A stretch of DNA of 19,840 nucleotides from Firmicutes bacterium UBA5010. Lineage in GTDB: Bacteria > Bacillota > Clostridia > Tissierellales > Sedimentibacteraceae. Location of the stretch: NCBI GenBank assembly GCA_002396645.1, contig DGYI01000023.1, positions 1-19,840 of the forward strand, given 5' to 3'. The notes beneath the pieces were generated by a model. It saw only the letters and a list, made by a program, of their open reading frames with translations. It searched no databases and was not told the DNA's origin. Positions 5,441 to 13,093 of the stretch are shown in pieces; the first letter of the stretch is position 1; the number at the start of each line of letters is the position of its first letter. The position numbers were made by a program, and so were the translations under genes.

Positions 5441-7624
5441 ATGATAGAGAATATTATTAACAGAATTGAATCATATAATCCTTCAGCTGATATGAGTGTT
5501 GTCGTTAAGGCATATACCTATGCTGAAATGGCTCATTCAACAGCTCCGACAAGATTATCAGGTGAAAGATATTTTATTCATCCGTATAATGTAGCTATAA
5601 TACTTTGCGACATGCACATGGACGTTCAAACCATTGCAGCAGGCTTATTACATGATGTTGTTGAGGATACGGGCAAAACCTATGATGATATTAAAAGAGA
5701 ATTCGGCGTAGAAATAGCTGATATGGTTGACGGAGTCACAAAGCTTAGCAAGGTAAAGTATAGAACTAAAGAGGAGCGTCAGGCGGAGAGCTTAAGAAAG
5801 ATGATTATTGCGATGTCTAAGGATATAAGGATAGTCATTATTAAGCTTGCCGACAGATTGCATAATATAAGAACTCTCGAATATATGAGAGAAGATAAGC
5901 AAAAGCAAAAAGCTATGGAAACATTGGAGATATATGCTCCTATAGCAAACAGACTCGGTATGGCATCTATAAAATGGGAGCTGGAAGATACATCCTTAAA
6001 ATATATAGACAGAGAAGGCTATGATGATTTAGTAAAAAAAGTCAGTGAAAAAAATGAAGAAAGAAAAGAGTTTATCAAGAGTATAGTTGATATAATCAAG
6101 AAAAAGCTGGATGAAGCCAGTCTCGAAAACGTAGAGGTTACAGGCAGACCTAAAAGTTTATACAGCATATATAAGAAGATGTATCATAAAAATAAAGCTT
6201 TTGAACAGATTTATGATATAACAGCTGTAAGAATTATAGTTGATTCAGTAAGAGACTGCTATGGAGCTCTGGGTATTGTTCACACCATGTGGAAGCCGAT
6301 TCCGGGCAGATTTAAGGATTATATTGCTATGCCTAAACCTAATATGTATCAGTCGCTTCATACAACTGTTATAGGTCCTGACGGAGAACCTTTTGAGATA
6401 CAAATCAGAACTCTTGAAATGCATAGAACGGCTGAATTCGGTATTGCGGCGCATTGGAAATATAAAGAGGGAATCAGTGCAGAAGGAAATTTTGATGAAA
6501 AATTAAACTGGCTGAGACAAATGCTTGAGTGGCAGCAGGAAACCAATGACCCTGAAGAATTCATGGAAAATCTGAAGGTTGATTTGTATTCTGATGAGGT
6601 TTTTGTATTTACACCAAAGGGAGAGGTAATAAACCTTCCTATAGGCTCTACTCCGGTTGATTTTGCTTATAGAGTGCACAGTGCTGTAGGAAATAAGTGT
6701 GTAGGTGCTAAAATTAACGGAAGAATAGTTCCGCTTGATTATAAGCTCAAAACCGGTGATAAGATAGAGATATTGACCTCTGCAAACAGTAACGGTCCCA
6801 GCCGTGACTGGCTGAAAATTGTTGCAAGCAGTCAAGCCAAAAGTAAGATTAAAAAATTCTTTAAAGAGAAGGATAAAGAATTTAATGTAGAGAAGGGCAG
6901 AGAGCTTCTTGAAAGAGAGATAAAAAAGCAGGGCTATGCTATTAATGATATATTGAAAGACGAATGGATAAAGCAGTGTGCTGATAAGTATAATTTATAT
7001 ACAGATGAGAATTTATATGCTGCCATTTCAATAGGGTCCATCACTGAAAATCAGGTATTTACAAGACTTAAATCAATTTATCTTGAGAAAAACAAGGATA
7101 AGATAGATTTAGAAAAGGTAAACAAGAATGATTCTATCACTGAAAAATCTATTCAAAGGAGAAGTGAGAAACACGCTTCAGGAGTAATTATCAGAGGTAT
7201 AGATAACGTTAAGGTTAGATTGTCTAGATGCTGCAATCCTGTTCCGGGAGATGCAATAGTAGGATTTATAACAAGAGGAAGAGGAGTTTCTGTTCACAGG
7301 GCAGATTGTACCAATATACATGATCTTAATGACTCTGATGATGAAAGATTTATAGAAGTTGAGTGGGATACCGGCAAAAAAGGAACTTTTTTAAGTGAAA
7401 TACAGATAAAGGCTGTCGACAGACCTAAGCTTTTGCAGGATATCACAAGCCTATATAATGATGCCAGACTCAACGCGATATCACTTAATTTAAAAATTAA
7501 TAAAGATAAAATAGCTGTAATTGATATAAATTTTGAAATTAACGAAACTAAGCAGCTTCATGATCTGATTAAAAAAATCGGAAAGGTTGAAGGTGTTCTT
7601 GATATTTACAGAACTACCAAATAA
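5441..7624 (+). CDS. rel: Bifunctional (p)ppGpp synthetase/hydrolase Rel
   Basis: The 727-aa long RSH enzyme makes and degrades the stringent-response alarmone. Domains in order: HD hydrolase (H47, H71-D72 in GLLHDVVEDTG), synthetase with RFKDYIAMPKPN and YQSLHTTV, then EIQIRT and AHWKYK, TGS domain (VFTPKGEVINLP about 385-396), a conserved-Cys region (SRCCNPVPGD, VHRADC), and a C-terminal ACT domain (RPKLLQDIT). The intact HD site and the RFKD charge pattern indicate a bifunctional Rel rather than synthetase-only RelA. I chose ATG 5441, which has GAGG (5430-5433) 7 nt upstream. An in-frame ATG at 5423 would add six residues. It lies 82 nt after apt, behind a structured leader with no clear promoter. 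Confidence 0.96.
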   Translation: MIENIINRIESYNPSADMSVVVKAYTYAEMAHSTAPTRLSGERYFIHPYNVAIILCDMHMDVQTIAAGLLHDVVEDTGKTYDDIKREFGVEIADMVDGVTKLSKVKYRTKEERQAESLRKMIIAMSKDIRIVIIKLADRLHNIRTLEYMREDKQKQKAMETLEIYAPIANRLGMASIKWELEDTSLKYIDREGYDDLVKKVSEKNEERKEFIKSIVDIIKKKLDEASLENVEVTGRPKSLYSIYKKMYHKNKAFEQIYDITAVRIIVDSVRDCYGALGIVHTMWKPIPGRFKDYIAMPKPNMYQSLHTTVIGPDGEPFEIQIRTLEMHRTAEFGIAAHWKYKEGISAEGNFDEKLNWLRQMLEWQQETNDPEEFMENLKVDLYSDEVFVFTPKGEVINLPIGSTPVDFAYRVHSAVGNKCVGAKINGRIVPLDYKLKTGDKIEILTSANSNGPSRDWLKIVASSQAKSKIKKFFKEKDKEFNVEKGRELLEREIKKQGYAINDILKDEWIKQCADKYNLYTDENLYAAISIGSITENQVFTRLKSIYLEKNKDKIDLEKVNKNDSITEKSIQRRSEKHASGVIIRGIDNVKVRLSRCCNPVPGDAIVGFITRGRGVSVHRADCTNIHDLNDSDDERFIEVEWDTGKKGTFLSEIQIKAVDRPKLLQDITSLYNDARLNAISLNLKINKDKIAVIDINFEINETKQLHDLIKKIGKVEGVLDIYRTTK

Positions 7625-7671
7625 CAGAAGATGCAAGCTTGGTTTATTTTCAGGGAGGTCATAGACATAAA

Positions 7672-8121
7672 ATGAGAGCAGTTATACAAAGGGTTAAATA
7701 TGCCGGTGTCAGGGTTGATGATAAAACAGTCGGTAAAATAGATAATGGAATGTTAATTTTTTTGGGTATAGCAGAGACTGATAAGGACTCTGACCTGGAT
7801 TATATATTTGATAAATGCATAGGAATAAGAATTTTTGAGGATGAGGACGGAAAAATGAACAAATCCTTATCTGAAGTGGGCGGAAGTATATTGCTTGTAT
7901 CTCAGTTTACTTTGCAAGGTGATGCAAGAAAAGGAAAAAGACCAAGCTTCACAGATGCGGCAAGGCCCGAGAAAGCTATACCTTATTATGACGAATTTAT
8001 AAAAAGATGCAAAAACTTAAATATAAACATTCAGACAGGAGTATTCGGCGAAGATATGCAGGTTGAGCTTTGCAATGACGGACCGGTAACTATATTGCTG
8101 GACAGTTCAAAGTTATTTTAA
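7672..8121 (+). CDS. dtd: D-aminoacyl-tRNA deacylase
   Basis: The 149-aa length is typical. Dtd hydrolyses D-amino acids wrongly attached to tRNA and also clears Gly-tRNA(Ala). Both signature motifs are present: SQFTL (about 81-85) and NDGPVT (the NXGPVT motif) near the C-terminus, which together form the chirality-selective site of the dimer. MRAVIQRV is the canonical N-terminus, fixing the start at 7672. The ribosome site GGGAGG (7653-7658) is 13 nt away, longer than usual. An open TTG at 7639 is not supported. It lies 47 nt after rel, a conserved pairing in Firmicutes. Confidence 0.96.
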   Translation: MRAVIQRVKYAGVRVDDKTVGKIDNGMLIFLGIAETDKDSDLDYIFDKCIGIRIFEDEDGKMNKSLSEVGGSILLVSQFTLQGDARKGKRPSFTDAARPEKAIPYYDEFIKRCKNLNINIQTGVFGEDMQVELCNDGPVTILLDSSKLF

Positions 8122-8211
8122 GGGGCTAAGGGTAAAATATACACGAATATTAAAGCGCTTTTGAAGAAAGAGTGCAGCATTTTTGTACAAATAAAAAGTA
8201 TGGAGGAAATT

Positions 8212-8844
8212 ATGATTTTTGAAAGATTGGAAGTTACTTCATTTTTAATGAATTGCTACATTGTAGGATGTGAAAAAACACGTGCTTGCGCTATTATAGA
8301 TCCGGGCGGAAGCTTTTCGTATATAGATGAAAGAATCGCAGCTTTAAAACTTGAACCAAAAATGATTCTTCTGACACACGGTCATGCCGATCATATAGGA
8401 GCGGTTCAGGAGTTAAAGGATAAGTATAATATACCTGTATATATACATGAATCAGATGCTGAATTTATTAAAAATCCTGAAGTTAATCATTCCTATAATT
8501 TGTTTAGAAAAACTATATCAATAGACTATGACGAACTTTTGAGCGATGGTCAGATAATCGAGCTTGGTGAGCTTAAAATCAAGGTTATACACACACCGGG
8601 ACATACTCCGGGCGGAGTATGCTTTAAAATTGATAATATAATTTTAACAGGAGATACCTTATTTAATCATTCTATAGGCAGAACAGATTTAGAAGGTGGC
8701 TCTATGGAGCAGATAATAAGCTCTATTATCAATAAGATATTAATATATGATGATGAGACAAAAATATATCCGGGGCATAATTCTCCTACGAGCATAGGCG
8801 TTGAGAAAAGAGAAAATATGTTTGTCAGACAATACTATAAGTAA
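8212..8844 (+). CDS. MBL-fold metallo-hydrolase (glyoxalase II-like, YqgX/YcbL group)
   Basis: The 210-aa protein carries the metallo-beta-lactamase metal ligands: THGHADH (H56, H58, D60, H61), TPGH (H131), TGDT (D148) and YPGH (H189), which would bind two Zn or Fe ions. GRTDLEGG is typical of the short glyoxalase II-like hydrolases; it lacks the extra substrate-binding C-terminal domain of true GloB. The natural substrate is unknown, possibly thioesters. ATG 8212 has GGAGG 5 nt upstream; an upstream in-frame ATG at 8161 lacks a ribosome site. The 90-nt gap after dtd shows no clear promoter. hemZ begins 12 nt downstream. Confidence 0.93.
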   Translation: MIFERLEVTSFLMNCYIVGCEKTRACAIIDPGGSFSYIDERIAALKLEPKMILLTHGHADHIGAVQELKDKYNIPVYIHESDAEFIKNPEVNHSYNLFRKTISIDYDELLSDGQIIELGELKIKVIHTPGHTPGGVCFKIDNIILTGDTLFNHSIGRTDLEGGSMEQIISSIINKILIYDDETKIYPGHNSPTSIGVEKRENMFVRQYYK

Positions 8845-8856
8845 AAGGAAGCTAAG

Positions 8857-10335
8857 ATGATAAGCTTTTATTTAGCAGGTCATGATTATGAATTTGAAAT
8901 CAAAAATGTTTTTAAAATTTTTGATTTAAACAGTGAAATTAAGATTTATTATGACGATAAGATAGACCTTAATCATTCAGGATTAATTGTCTTGTCAGAA
9001 TTTATAAGCTCCTTTGATAGATTAGCCTGTAGAACTTCATTATATCTTAATAAAATGCAAATCAGATGCGTAACAATAGATGAAAAAGATATAAGACTTG
9101 AAAAAGATGATAATAAAAAGCTTAAAAAAACCATTGTGAAAAAATCATTATATTATGTGCTTTCAGAATACTTTAATGAAAAAGCCGAATATGGTTTTCT
9201 GACAGGGATTCGTCCTAACAAAATATTGGATACGGCAATAAAAAATAATATGTCGAGAGAAGATATAAATCTGATACTAAAGAATACTTATGAGGTTTCA
9301 GATGATAAAATACAGCTTTTAAATGAGATATATAACAGACAGACAGAGTATATGTGTGAAGAAAAAAATATAAGTAATTATAATTTATACATACATATAC
9401 CTTTTTGTCCGACAAGGTGTATTTACTGCTCCTTTGTATCATTTTCAAAATATAATCAAATTGTTTTGGATGAGTATGTAAAAAAATTAATATATGAGAT
9501 AGAAGAAACAATAAAGCTTGCTATCAGCAATAATTTAAAGCTCAATACAGTATATTTCGGAGGGGGAACTCCATCTGTTTTAAGTATTAAAAATATGGAT
9601 GATATTTTTAATGTAATTAAAAAATATTATAATTTAGATGATATAAGTGAAATAAGCTTTGAAGCAGGTCGTCCGGATACAATTAATGAAGAAAAATTAG
9701 AATGTCTCAAGAAAAACTGTGTAAGCAGAATAAGCATAAACCCTCAAACTATGAATGAAGAAACATTGTTGAAAATTTCTCGTGTGCATTCTGTTAAAGA
9801 TATTGAGGACACTTATTATTTGGCAAGAAAAATCGGATTTAATTCAATCAATATGGATTTGATAATCGGTTTGCCTGAGGAAAGTCCTGAAGATGTCTTA
9901 AATTCAATTAAAAGAGTAGTAAATCTAAAGCCTGATAACATAACCGTACATGCGCTGTCTTATAAAAAAGGCTCTGAATTGATTAATAAAACCAAAGATT
10001 TATTAAAAGATACAGACACGATTGAAAAAATGTATGAGATAACAAGACATACTTGTATTGAAAACGGATATAACCCTTATTATATGTACAGACAAAAAAA
10101 TATTAAAGGAAATTTAGAAAATATAGGCTATGCTCTGGAAGGTAAAGAAAGCATATACAATATAGTGATAATAGAAGAGGTCGAAACAATCTTAGGCTGT
10201 GGTGCAGGTGCGGTAAGTAAAATTTTAAAAGGCGGCGGCAGACATGAGAGAGTTCAAAATTATAAGGATTTGATAGAATACAATAAAAACATTCAAAGAA
10301 ATATAGAACAAAAATGTGAAATTTTGACAAATTAA
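8857..10335 (+). CDS. hemZ: Coproporphyrinogen dehydrogenase HemZ, radical SAM
   Basis: The 492-aa length fits HemZ (TIGR03994), a HemN relative. An N-terminal region of about 170 residues is specific to HemZ and contains YGFLTGIRPNKI. The radical SAM cluster CX3CX2C is C184, C188 and C191 in IPFCPTRCIYCSF, followed by FGGGTPS (235-241) for SAM. Further HemN-like motifs include NMDLIIGLPEE and NPYYMYRQKN. It is thought to act on coproporphyrinogen III without oxygen; some Clostridia keep it without a full heme pathway, so the substrate in vivo is not certain. AAGGA (8845-8849) precedes ATG. It ends the long cluster; no terminator is visible directly after it. Confidence 0.93.
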   Translation: MISFYLAGHDYEFEIKNVFKIFDLNSEIKIYYDDKIDLNHSGLIVLSEFISSFDRLACRTSLYLNKMQIRCVTIDEKDIRLEKDDNKKLKKTIVKKSLYYVLSEYFNEKAEYGFLTGIRPNKILDTAIKNNMSREDINLILKNTYEVSDDKIQLLNEIYNRQTEYMCEEKNISNYNLYIHIPFCPTRCIYCSFVSFSKYNQIVLDEYVKKLIYEIEETIKLAISNNLKLNTVYFGGGTPSVLSIKNMDDIFNVIKKYYNLDDISEISFEAGRPDTINEEKLECLKKNCVSRISINPQTMNEETLLKISRVHSVKDIEDTYYLARKIGFNSINMDLIIGLPEESPEDVLNSIKRVVNLKPDNITVHALSYKKGSELINKTKDLLKDTDTIEKMYEITRHTCIENGYNPYYMYRQKNIKGNLENIGYALEGKESIYNIVIIEEVETILGCGAGAVSKILKGGGRHERVQNYKDLIEYNKNIQRNIEQKCEILTN

Positions 10336-10338
10336 AAC

Positions 10339-10367
10339 TTGTAAAAAAATTACTTTTATTATAAAAT
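10339..10367 (+). promoter_or_regulatory. Putative promoter for the ComFB-family gene
   Basis: The -35 is TTGTAA (10339-10344) and the -10 is TAAAAT (10362-10367), 17 nt apart, in the 73-nt gap after hemZ. Confidence 0.45.
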
Positions 10368-10414
10368 GATATTGATAAAATAAGCAGTATAAATAATCCA
10401 AGGAGGGAATGGAT

Positions 10415-10711
10415 TTGGTAAAAAACTATGCAGAAAAATTAGTTGAAAGAATTCTTGAAAATCTTCTCGAAAATAATTCTGAATATGCGCATATCTGCAG
10501 ATGTGATGACTGTATGGACGATATTAAGGCTAAAGCACTTAATAATATAAAGCCTTTCTATATTACAGGAAAAATAGGGGAAGTATATGGAGAATATTTC
10601 ATGCGCGAATGTCAAAACAGCACAAATATTGTAATTGAAGTTACAAAAGCTATCGAGCATGTTAATTCTAATAGAAATCACGATAATTCTTTTGTCAAAT
10701 ATGTAGGATAG
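10415..10711 (+). CDS. Late competence/ComFB-family protein
   Basis: This 98-aa protein matches the ComFB family (PF10719) in size and layout: KNYAEKLVE near the start, a cysteine cluster (C28, C30, C33) preceding DDIKAKALNNIKPFY, and a Gly-rich stretch after. A fourth Cys is C66; the cysteines may bind zinc. In Bacillus comFB lies in the comF operon but is not essential for competence. I recall reports that cyanobacterial ComFB proteins bind cyclic dinucleotides; whether this one does is unknown. I prefer TTG at 10415, because AGGAGGG (10401-10407) is 7 nt away. The in-frame ATG at 10409 (100 aa) is only 1 nt from it. No competence neighbours are present. Confidence 0.85.
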   Translation: MVKNYAEKLVERILENLLENNSEYAHICRCDDCMDDIKAKALNNIKPFYITGKIGEVYGEYFMRECQNSTNIVIEVTKAIEHVNSNRNHDNSFVKYVG

Positions 10712-10723
10712 CAAAAAAATATC

Positions 10724-10751
10724 TTGATTTTATATCATTTTGCGGTATACT
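10724..10751 (+). promoter_or_regulatory. Putative promoter upstream of the oadB-like leader
   Basis: The -35 is TTGATT (10724-10729) and the -10 is TATACT (10746-10751), 16 nt apart. The start would be near 10758, only ~30 nt before a strong terminator at 10787. A second TATAAT (10817-10822) lies just after that terminator but has no good -35. Confidence 0.4.
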
Positions 10752-10786
10752 AATATTGTAATAGGGAGTAATTTGTAATTATAAGC

Positions 10787-10815
10787 AAGACCTTTATTAT
10801 ATAAGGTCTTTTTTT
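10787..10815 (+). terminator. Intrinsic terminator before the oadB-like gene
   Basis: AAGACCTT (10787-10794) pairs perfectly with AAGGTCTT (10803-10810) and is followed by five more Ts. It may end the comFB transcript (75 nt after its stop), or attenuate transcription from the promoter at 10724-10751. Confidence 0.8.
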
Positions 10816-10839
10816 GTATAATGATATTTTACTTTCGTT

Positions 10840-10857
10840 GTGCTTGTACACAAGCAC
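10840..10857 (+). promoter_or_regulatory. Dyad GTGCTTG-TACA-CAAGCAC in the oadB-like leader
   Basis: A perfect 7-bp inverted repeat with a 4-nt centre lies 47 nt before the oadB-like start. It could be an operator or an RNA hairpin. A weaker stem AGGAT/GTCCT (10866-10878 region) follows. No regulator can be named. Confidence 0.4.
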
Positions 10858-10904
10858 ATAAAACTAGGATAAAAGTCCTGAAATTTATTTAATTAGGAGA
10901 GGAA

Positions 10905-12035
10905 ATGGAAGCGTTATTTGGAAATTTAACTAATTTAACTATTCAACAAATTGTAATGTGGGCAATAGGTGCAGTTCTTATATACCTTGCAATAGCTAAG
11001 GATATGGAACCAACACTGTTACTGCCTATGGGCTTTGGTGCAATTCTGGTAAATTTACCTTTATCGGGAGCTATAACTCAGATTATCGGCGGAGTAGAAG
11101 AAATAGGAGTAATTGATGAGCTATTTGCTATGGGTATTGCTAATGAATTGTTCCCGCTATTATTATTTATAGGTATAGGTGCCATGATAGATTTCGGACC
11201 ATTGCTATCGAATCCAAAAATGCTGCTGTTTGGAGCTGCGGCACAATTCGGTATATTTTTTACACTTAGTGTGGCTTCTTTGCTGGGATTTGAATTGATT
11301 GATGCGGCATCAATAGCTATTATAGGTGCAGCTGACGGTCCTACATCTATATATGTAGCAAACTATTTCGGAAGTAATTATATAGGACCTATAATTGTAG
11401 CGGCATATTCCTATATGGCATTGGTTCCGATTATTCAGCCGCCGTTTATTAAACTTGTTACAACTAAAAAAGAAAGACTTATAAAGATGCCATATAAACC
11501 TCAAAATGTATCTAAGAGAGCAAGAATAATATTCCCGATTGCGGTAACTATTATTGCCGGAATGATTTCACCGAAATCAGTTGCTCTTATTGCATTTTTA
11601 ATGTTCGGTAATTTAATACGTGAGTGCGGTGTTTTAAACAATCTTTCAAACAGTGCGCAAAAAGAGCTGGCAAATCTTATTACATTATTATTGGGTCTTA
11701 CAGTTGCAGCTAAAATGAGAGCTGATTTATTCCTGACACCTGAAACATTTATGATACTCGGTCTGGGATTGGTTGCATTTATCTTCGACACAATCGGAGG
11801 TGTGCTATTTGCTAAGGTATTGAACTTATTCTTAAGAGAGAAAGTAAATCCGATGATTGGAGCTGCAGGTATATCTGCATTTCCGATGTCAGCCAGAGTT
11901 ATCCATAAAATGGGATTAAAAGAAGATCCTCAAAACTTCTTATTGATGCATGCGGTTGGTGCTAACGTATCCGGACAGATTGCATCAGTAATTGCCGGTG
12001 GATTGATAATCAATATAGTATCCAGGATGATATAG
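10905..12035 (+). CDS. Sodium ion-translocating decarboxylase beta subunit-like protein
   Basis: This 376-aa polytopic membrane protein has the hallmarks of OadB/MmdB/GcdB: PLLLFIGIGAMIDFGPLL (84-101), GAADGPTSIY (141-150) with D144 at the position of the essential membrane aspartate, SAFPMSARV, and MHAVGANVSGQIASVIAGG in the last helices. Beta subunits couple decarboxylation of a carboxybiotin carrier to Na+ export. No alpha (carboxyltransferase), biotin carrier or delta gene is present here, so it either pairs with a distant alpha subunit or works as a stand-alone Na+ channel or carrier. It has a strong AGGAGAGG site 2 nt before ATG. A mini gamma-like subunit follows after 14 nt. Confidence 0.93.
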   Translation: MEALFGNLTNLTIQQIVMWAIGAVLIYLAIAKDMEPTLLLPMGFGAILVNLPLSGAITQIIGGVEEIGVIDELFAMGIANELFPLLLFIGIGAMIDFGPLLSNPKMLLFGAAAQFGIFFTLSVASLLGFELIDAASIAIIGAADGPTSIYVANYFGSNYIGPIIVAAYSYMALVPIIQPPFIKLVTTKKERLIKMPYKPQNVSKRARIIFPIAVTIIAGMISPKSVALIAFLMFGNLIRECGVLNNLSNSAQKELANLITLLLGLTVAAKMRADLFLTPETFMILGLGLVAFIFDTIGGVLFAKVLNLFLREKVNPMIGAAGISAFPMSARVIHKMGLKEDPQNFLLMHAVGANVSGQIASVIAGGLIINIVSRMI

Positions 12036-12049
12036 GAGGAGCGTAAATT

Positions 12050-12175
12050 ATGATAAATATACAAGCTTTTTTAAACTCGCTTCCTATCATGGCATATGGG
12101 ATGGTAGGAATATTCGTAGTAATAGTAGTAATATACTTACTGATATTAGGATTGAATAAAGTGTTTAATAATTAA
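12050..12175 (+). CDS. OadG-related 41-aa membrane subunit
   Basis: This short gene encodes 41 residues with one membrane helix (about residues 12-35, rich in Val and Ile). LPIMAYGMVGIFVVIVVIYLL resembles the first helix of OadG-type gamma subunits (GxxGxxxVxxxL). The Zn-binding C-terminal tail of full OadG is absent. It matches the OadG-related small subunit type seen next to orphan beta subunits in Clostridia. GGAGG (12035-12039), overlapping the beta-subunit stop codon, lies 10 nt before ATG, so translation is probably coupled. It likely stabilises the beta subunit. Confidence 0.85.
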   Translation: MINIQAFLNSLPIMAYGMVGIFVVIVVIYLLILGLNKVFNN

Positions 12176-12186
12176 ATTATATTACT

Positions 12187-12231
12187 AAAAAGTATCTAAT
12201 ACAGCTGAAAAAGCTATACCGGATACTTTTT
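12187..12231 (+). terminator. Terminator after the oadB/mini-oadG pair
   Basis: A 10-bp stem, AAAAAGTATC (12187-12196) with GATACTTTTT (12222-12231), encloses an interior AGCT/AGCT hairpin (12203-12206 with 12211-12214). It starts 11 nt after the stop. The 3' arm supplies the T tract. Confidence 0.75.
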
Positions 12232-12240
12232 AAATTTATA

Positions 12241-12269
12241 TTGTTTATTTTGAGTTTATGGTATATAAT
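12241..12269 (+). promoter_or_regulatory. Promoter for the nadD-yqeK unit
   Basis: The -35 is TTGTTT (12241-12246) and the -10 is TATAAT (12264-12269), with ideal 17-nt spacing. The start would be near 12276, which gives a ~190-200-nt leader before nadD, unusually long for this window. Confidence 0.6.
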
Positions 12270-12373
12270 CTAAAATCAAGTAATTATACTTAAAATTAGT
12301 ATGTATTTATGTATAAATGTTTTATTTTATATGTAGGGAAGGTTTAAAGAAATTAAAAGTAATGAAAGGATAA

Positions 12374-12467
12374 GCACCGAGCCCATGCACAAATGTGTAG
12401 TCACTCCAGTCTTTCTAAAGAAAGACGGAAAGAGAGACTGGGGTTATTGTGAAATCGGTGCATGGGC
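12374..12467 (+). promoter_or_regulatory. Bistable structured leader over the nadD start region
   Basis: Two long pairings compete. In fold A, GCACCGA (12374-12380) pairs with TCGGTGC (12455-12461). It closes a three-way junction with a small hairpin (TGCAC 12386-12390 with GTGTA 12395-12399) and a long arm (TCAC 12401-12404 with GTGA 12449-12452; CCAGTCTTTCT 12406-12416 with AGAGAGACTGG 12431-12441). In fold B, GCCCATGCAC (12381-12390) pairs with GTGCATGGGC (12458-12467), covering ATG 12462 and the only SD-like GGG (12464-12466) before ATG 12474. The arm itself can also refold: GTCTTTC (12409-12415) with GAAAGAC (12420-12426). This is riboswitch-like, but I recognise no known class. Confidence 0.6.
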
Positions 12468-12473
12468 ATAATA

Positions 12474-13079
12474 ATGGCAAATTTAAAATACGGCATCATG
12501 GGCGGGACTTTTAATCCTATACATTATGCTCATCTGTTCATAGCAGATGAAGTGAAGAATATATTTAATTTAGATAAAATTATTTTTATGCCTACAGGTA
12601 CGCCGCCTCATAAAAATAACTTAAATATAGATGCTTTCCACAGATATACTATGACTAAACTGGCAGTTGCTGATAACTGCAAGTTTACAGTAACAGATAT
12701 TGAGGTTTTAAATCAGGATGTCAGCTATACGGTTGATACCATGAAAAGGTTAAAATCACTTCATTCTGATATAGATTTTTACTTTATAACGGGAGCTGAT
12801 GCTATACTCGAGCTTCCGCACTGGAAAAATCCTGAAGTTCTTTTATCATTGTGCAAGTTTATAACCGTAAACAGACCAAGCTACGGTGATGATTTAGAGC
12901 ATAAAATTAAAGAAATTACGGATAGATTCGGCGGAGAGATATTTTTGGTAAACGGACCGGAGCTTAGTGTCTCATCAACTCAGATCAGGCAGAGAGTTAA
13001 GGAAGGCAAAACCATAAGATATTTAGTCCCGGATGAGGTTAATGAATATATAATAAAAAATAAATTATATATTGAGTGA
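12474..13079 (+). CDS. nadD: Nicotinate-nucleotide adenylyltransferase
   Basis: The 201-aa enzyme transfers AMP from ATP to nicotinate mononucleotide, the penultimate step of NAD synthesis. The nucleotidyltransferase signature GGTFNPIHYAH (10-20) holds the HxxH-type catalytic histidines. Other motifs are PTGTPPHK (40-47), TGADA (107-111) and SSTQIR (167-172), the phosphate-binding loop. ATG 12474 gives the usual short N-terminus before GIMGG; ATG 12462 is in frame and adds four residues. Neither start has a real Shine-Dalgarno site, which is unique among the genes here, and the leader can hide this region. yqeK follows after 14 nt. obg, its usual upstream neighbour in Firmicutes, is absent here. 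Confidence 0.95.
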   Translation: MANLKYGIMGGTFNPIHYAHLFIADEVKNIFNLDKIIFMPTGTPPHKNNLNIDAFHRYTMTKLAVADNCKFTVTDIEVLNQDVSYTVDTMKRLKSLHSDIDFYFITGADAILELPHWKNPEVLLSLCKFITVNRPSYGDDLEHKIKEITDRFGGEIFLVNGPELSVSSTQIRQRVKEGKTIRYLVPDEVNEYIIKNKLYIE

Positions 13080-13093
13080 GGTTGTAGCTAGGT

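Noticed and set aside
7639..7671. TTG-initiated N-terminal extension of dtd
   Set aside because: The D-aminoacyl-tRNA deacylase family begins at MRAVIQRV (7672), and the extension would be read through the ribosome site.
8149..8164. Palindrome AAAGCGCTTT (8152-8161), cre-like, between dtd and the MBL gene
   Set aside because: Compared with the CcpA cre consensus it misses the flanking TG and CA bases (three mismatches), and no promoter is near. It could be chance in AT-rich DNA.
12301..12336. Very short ATG frame (11 codons) in the nadD leader
   Set aside because: It has no ribosome site and no leader-peptide feature such as repeated regulatory codons.
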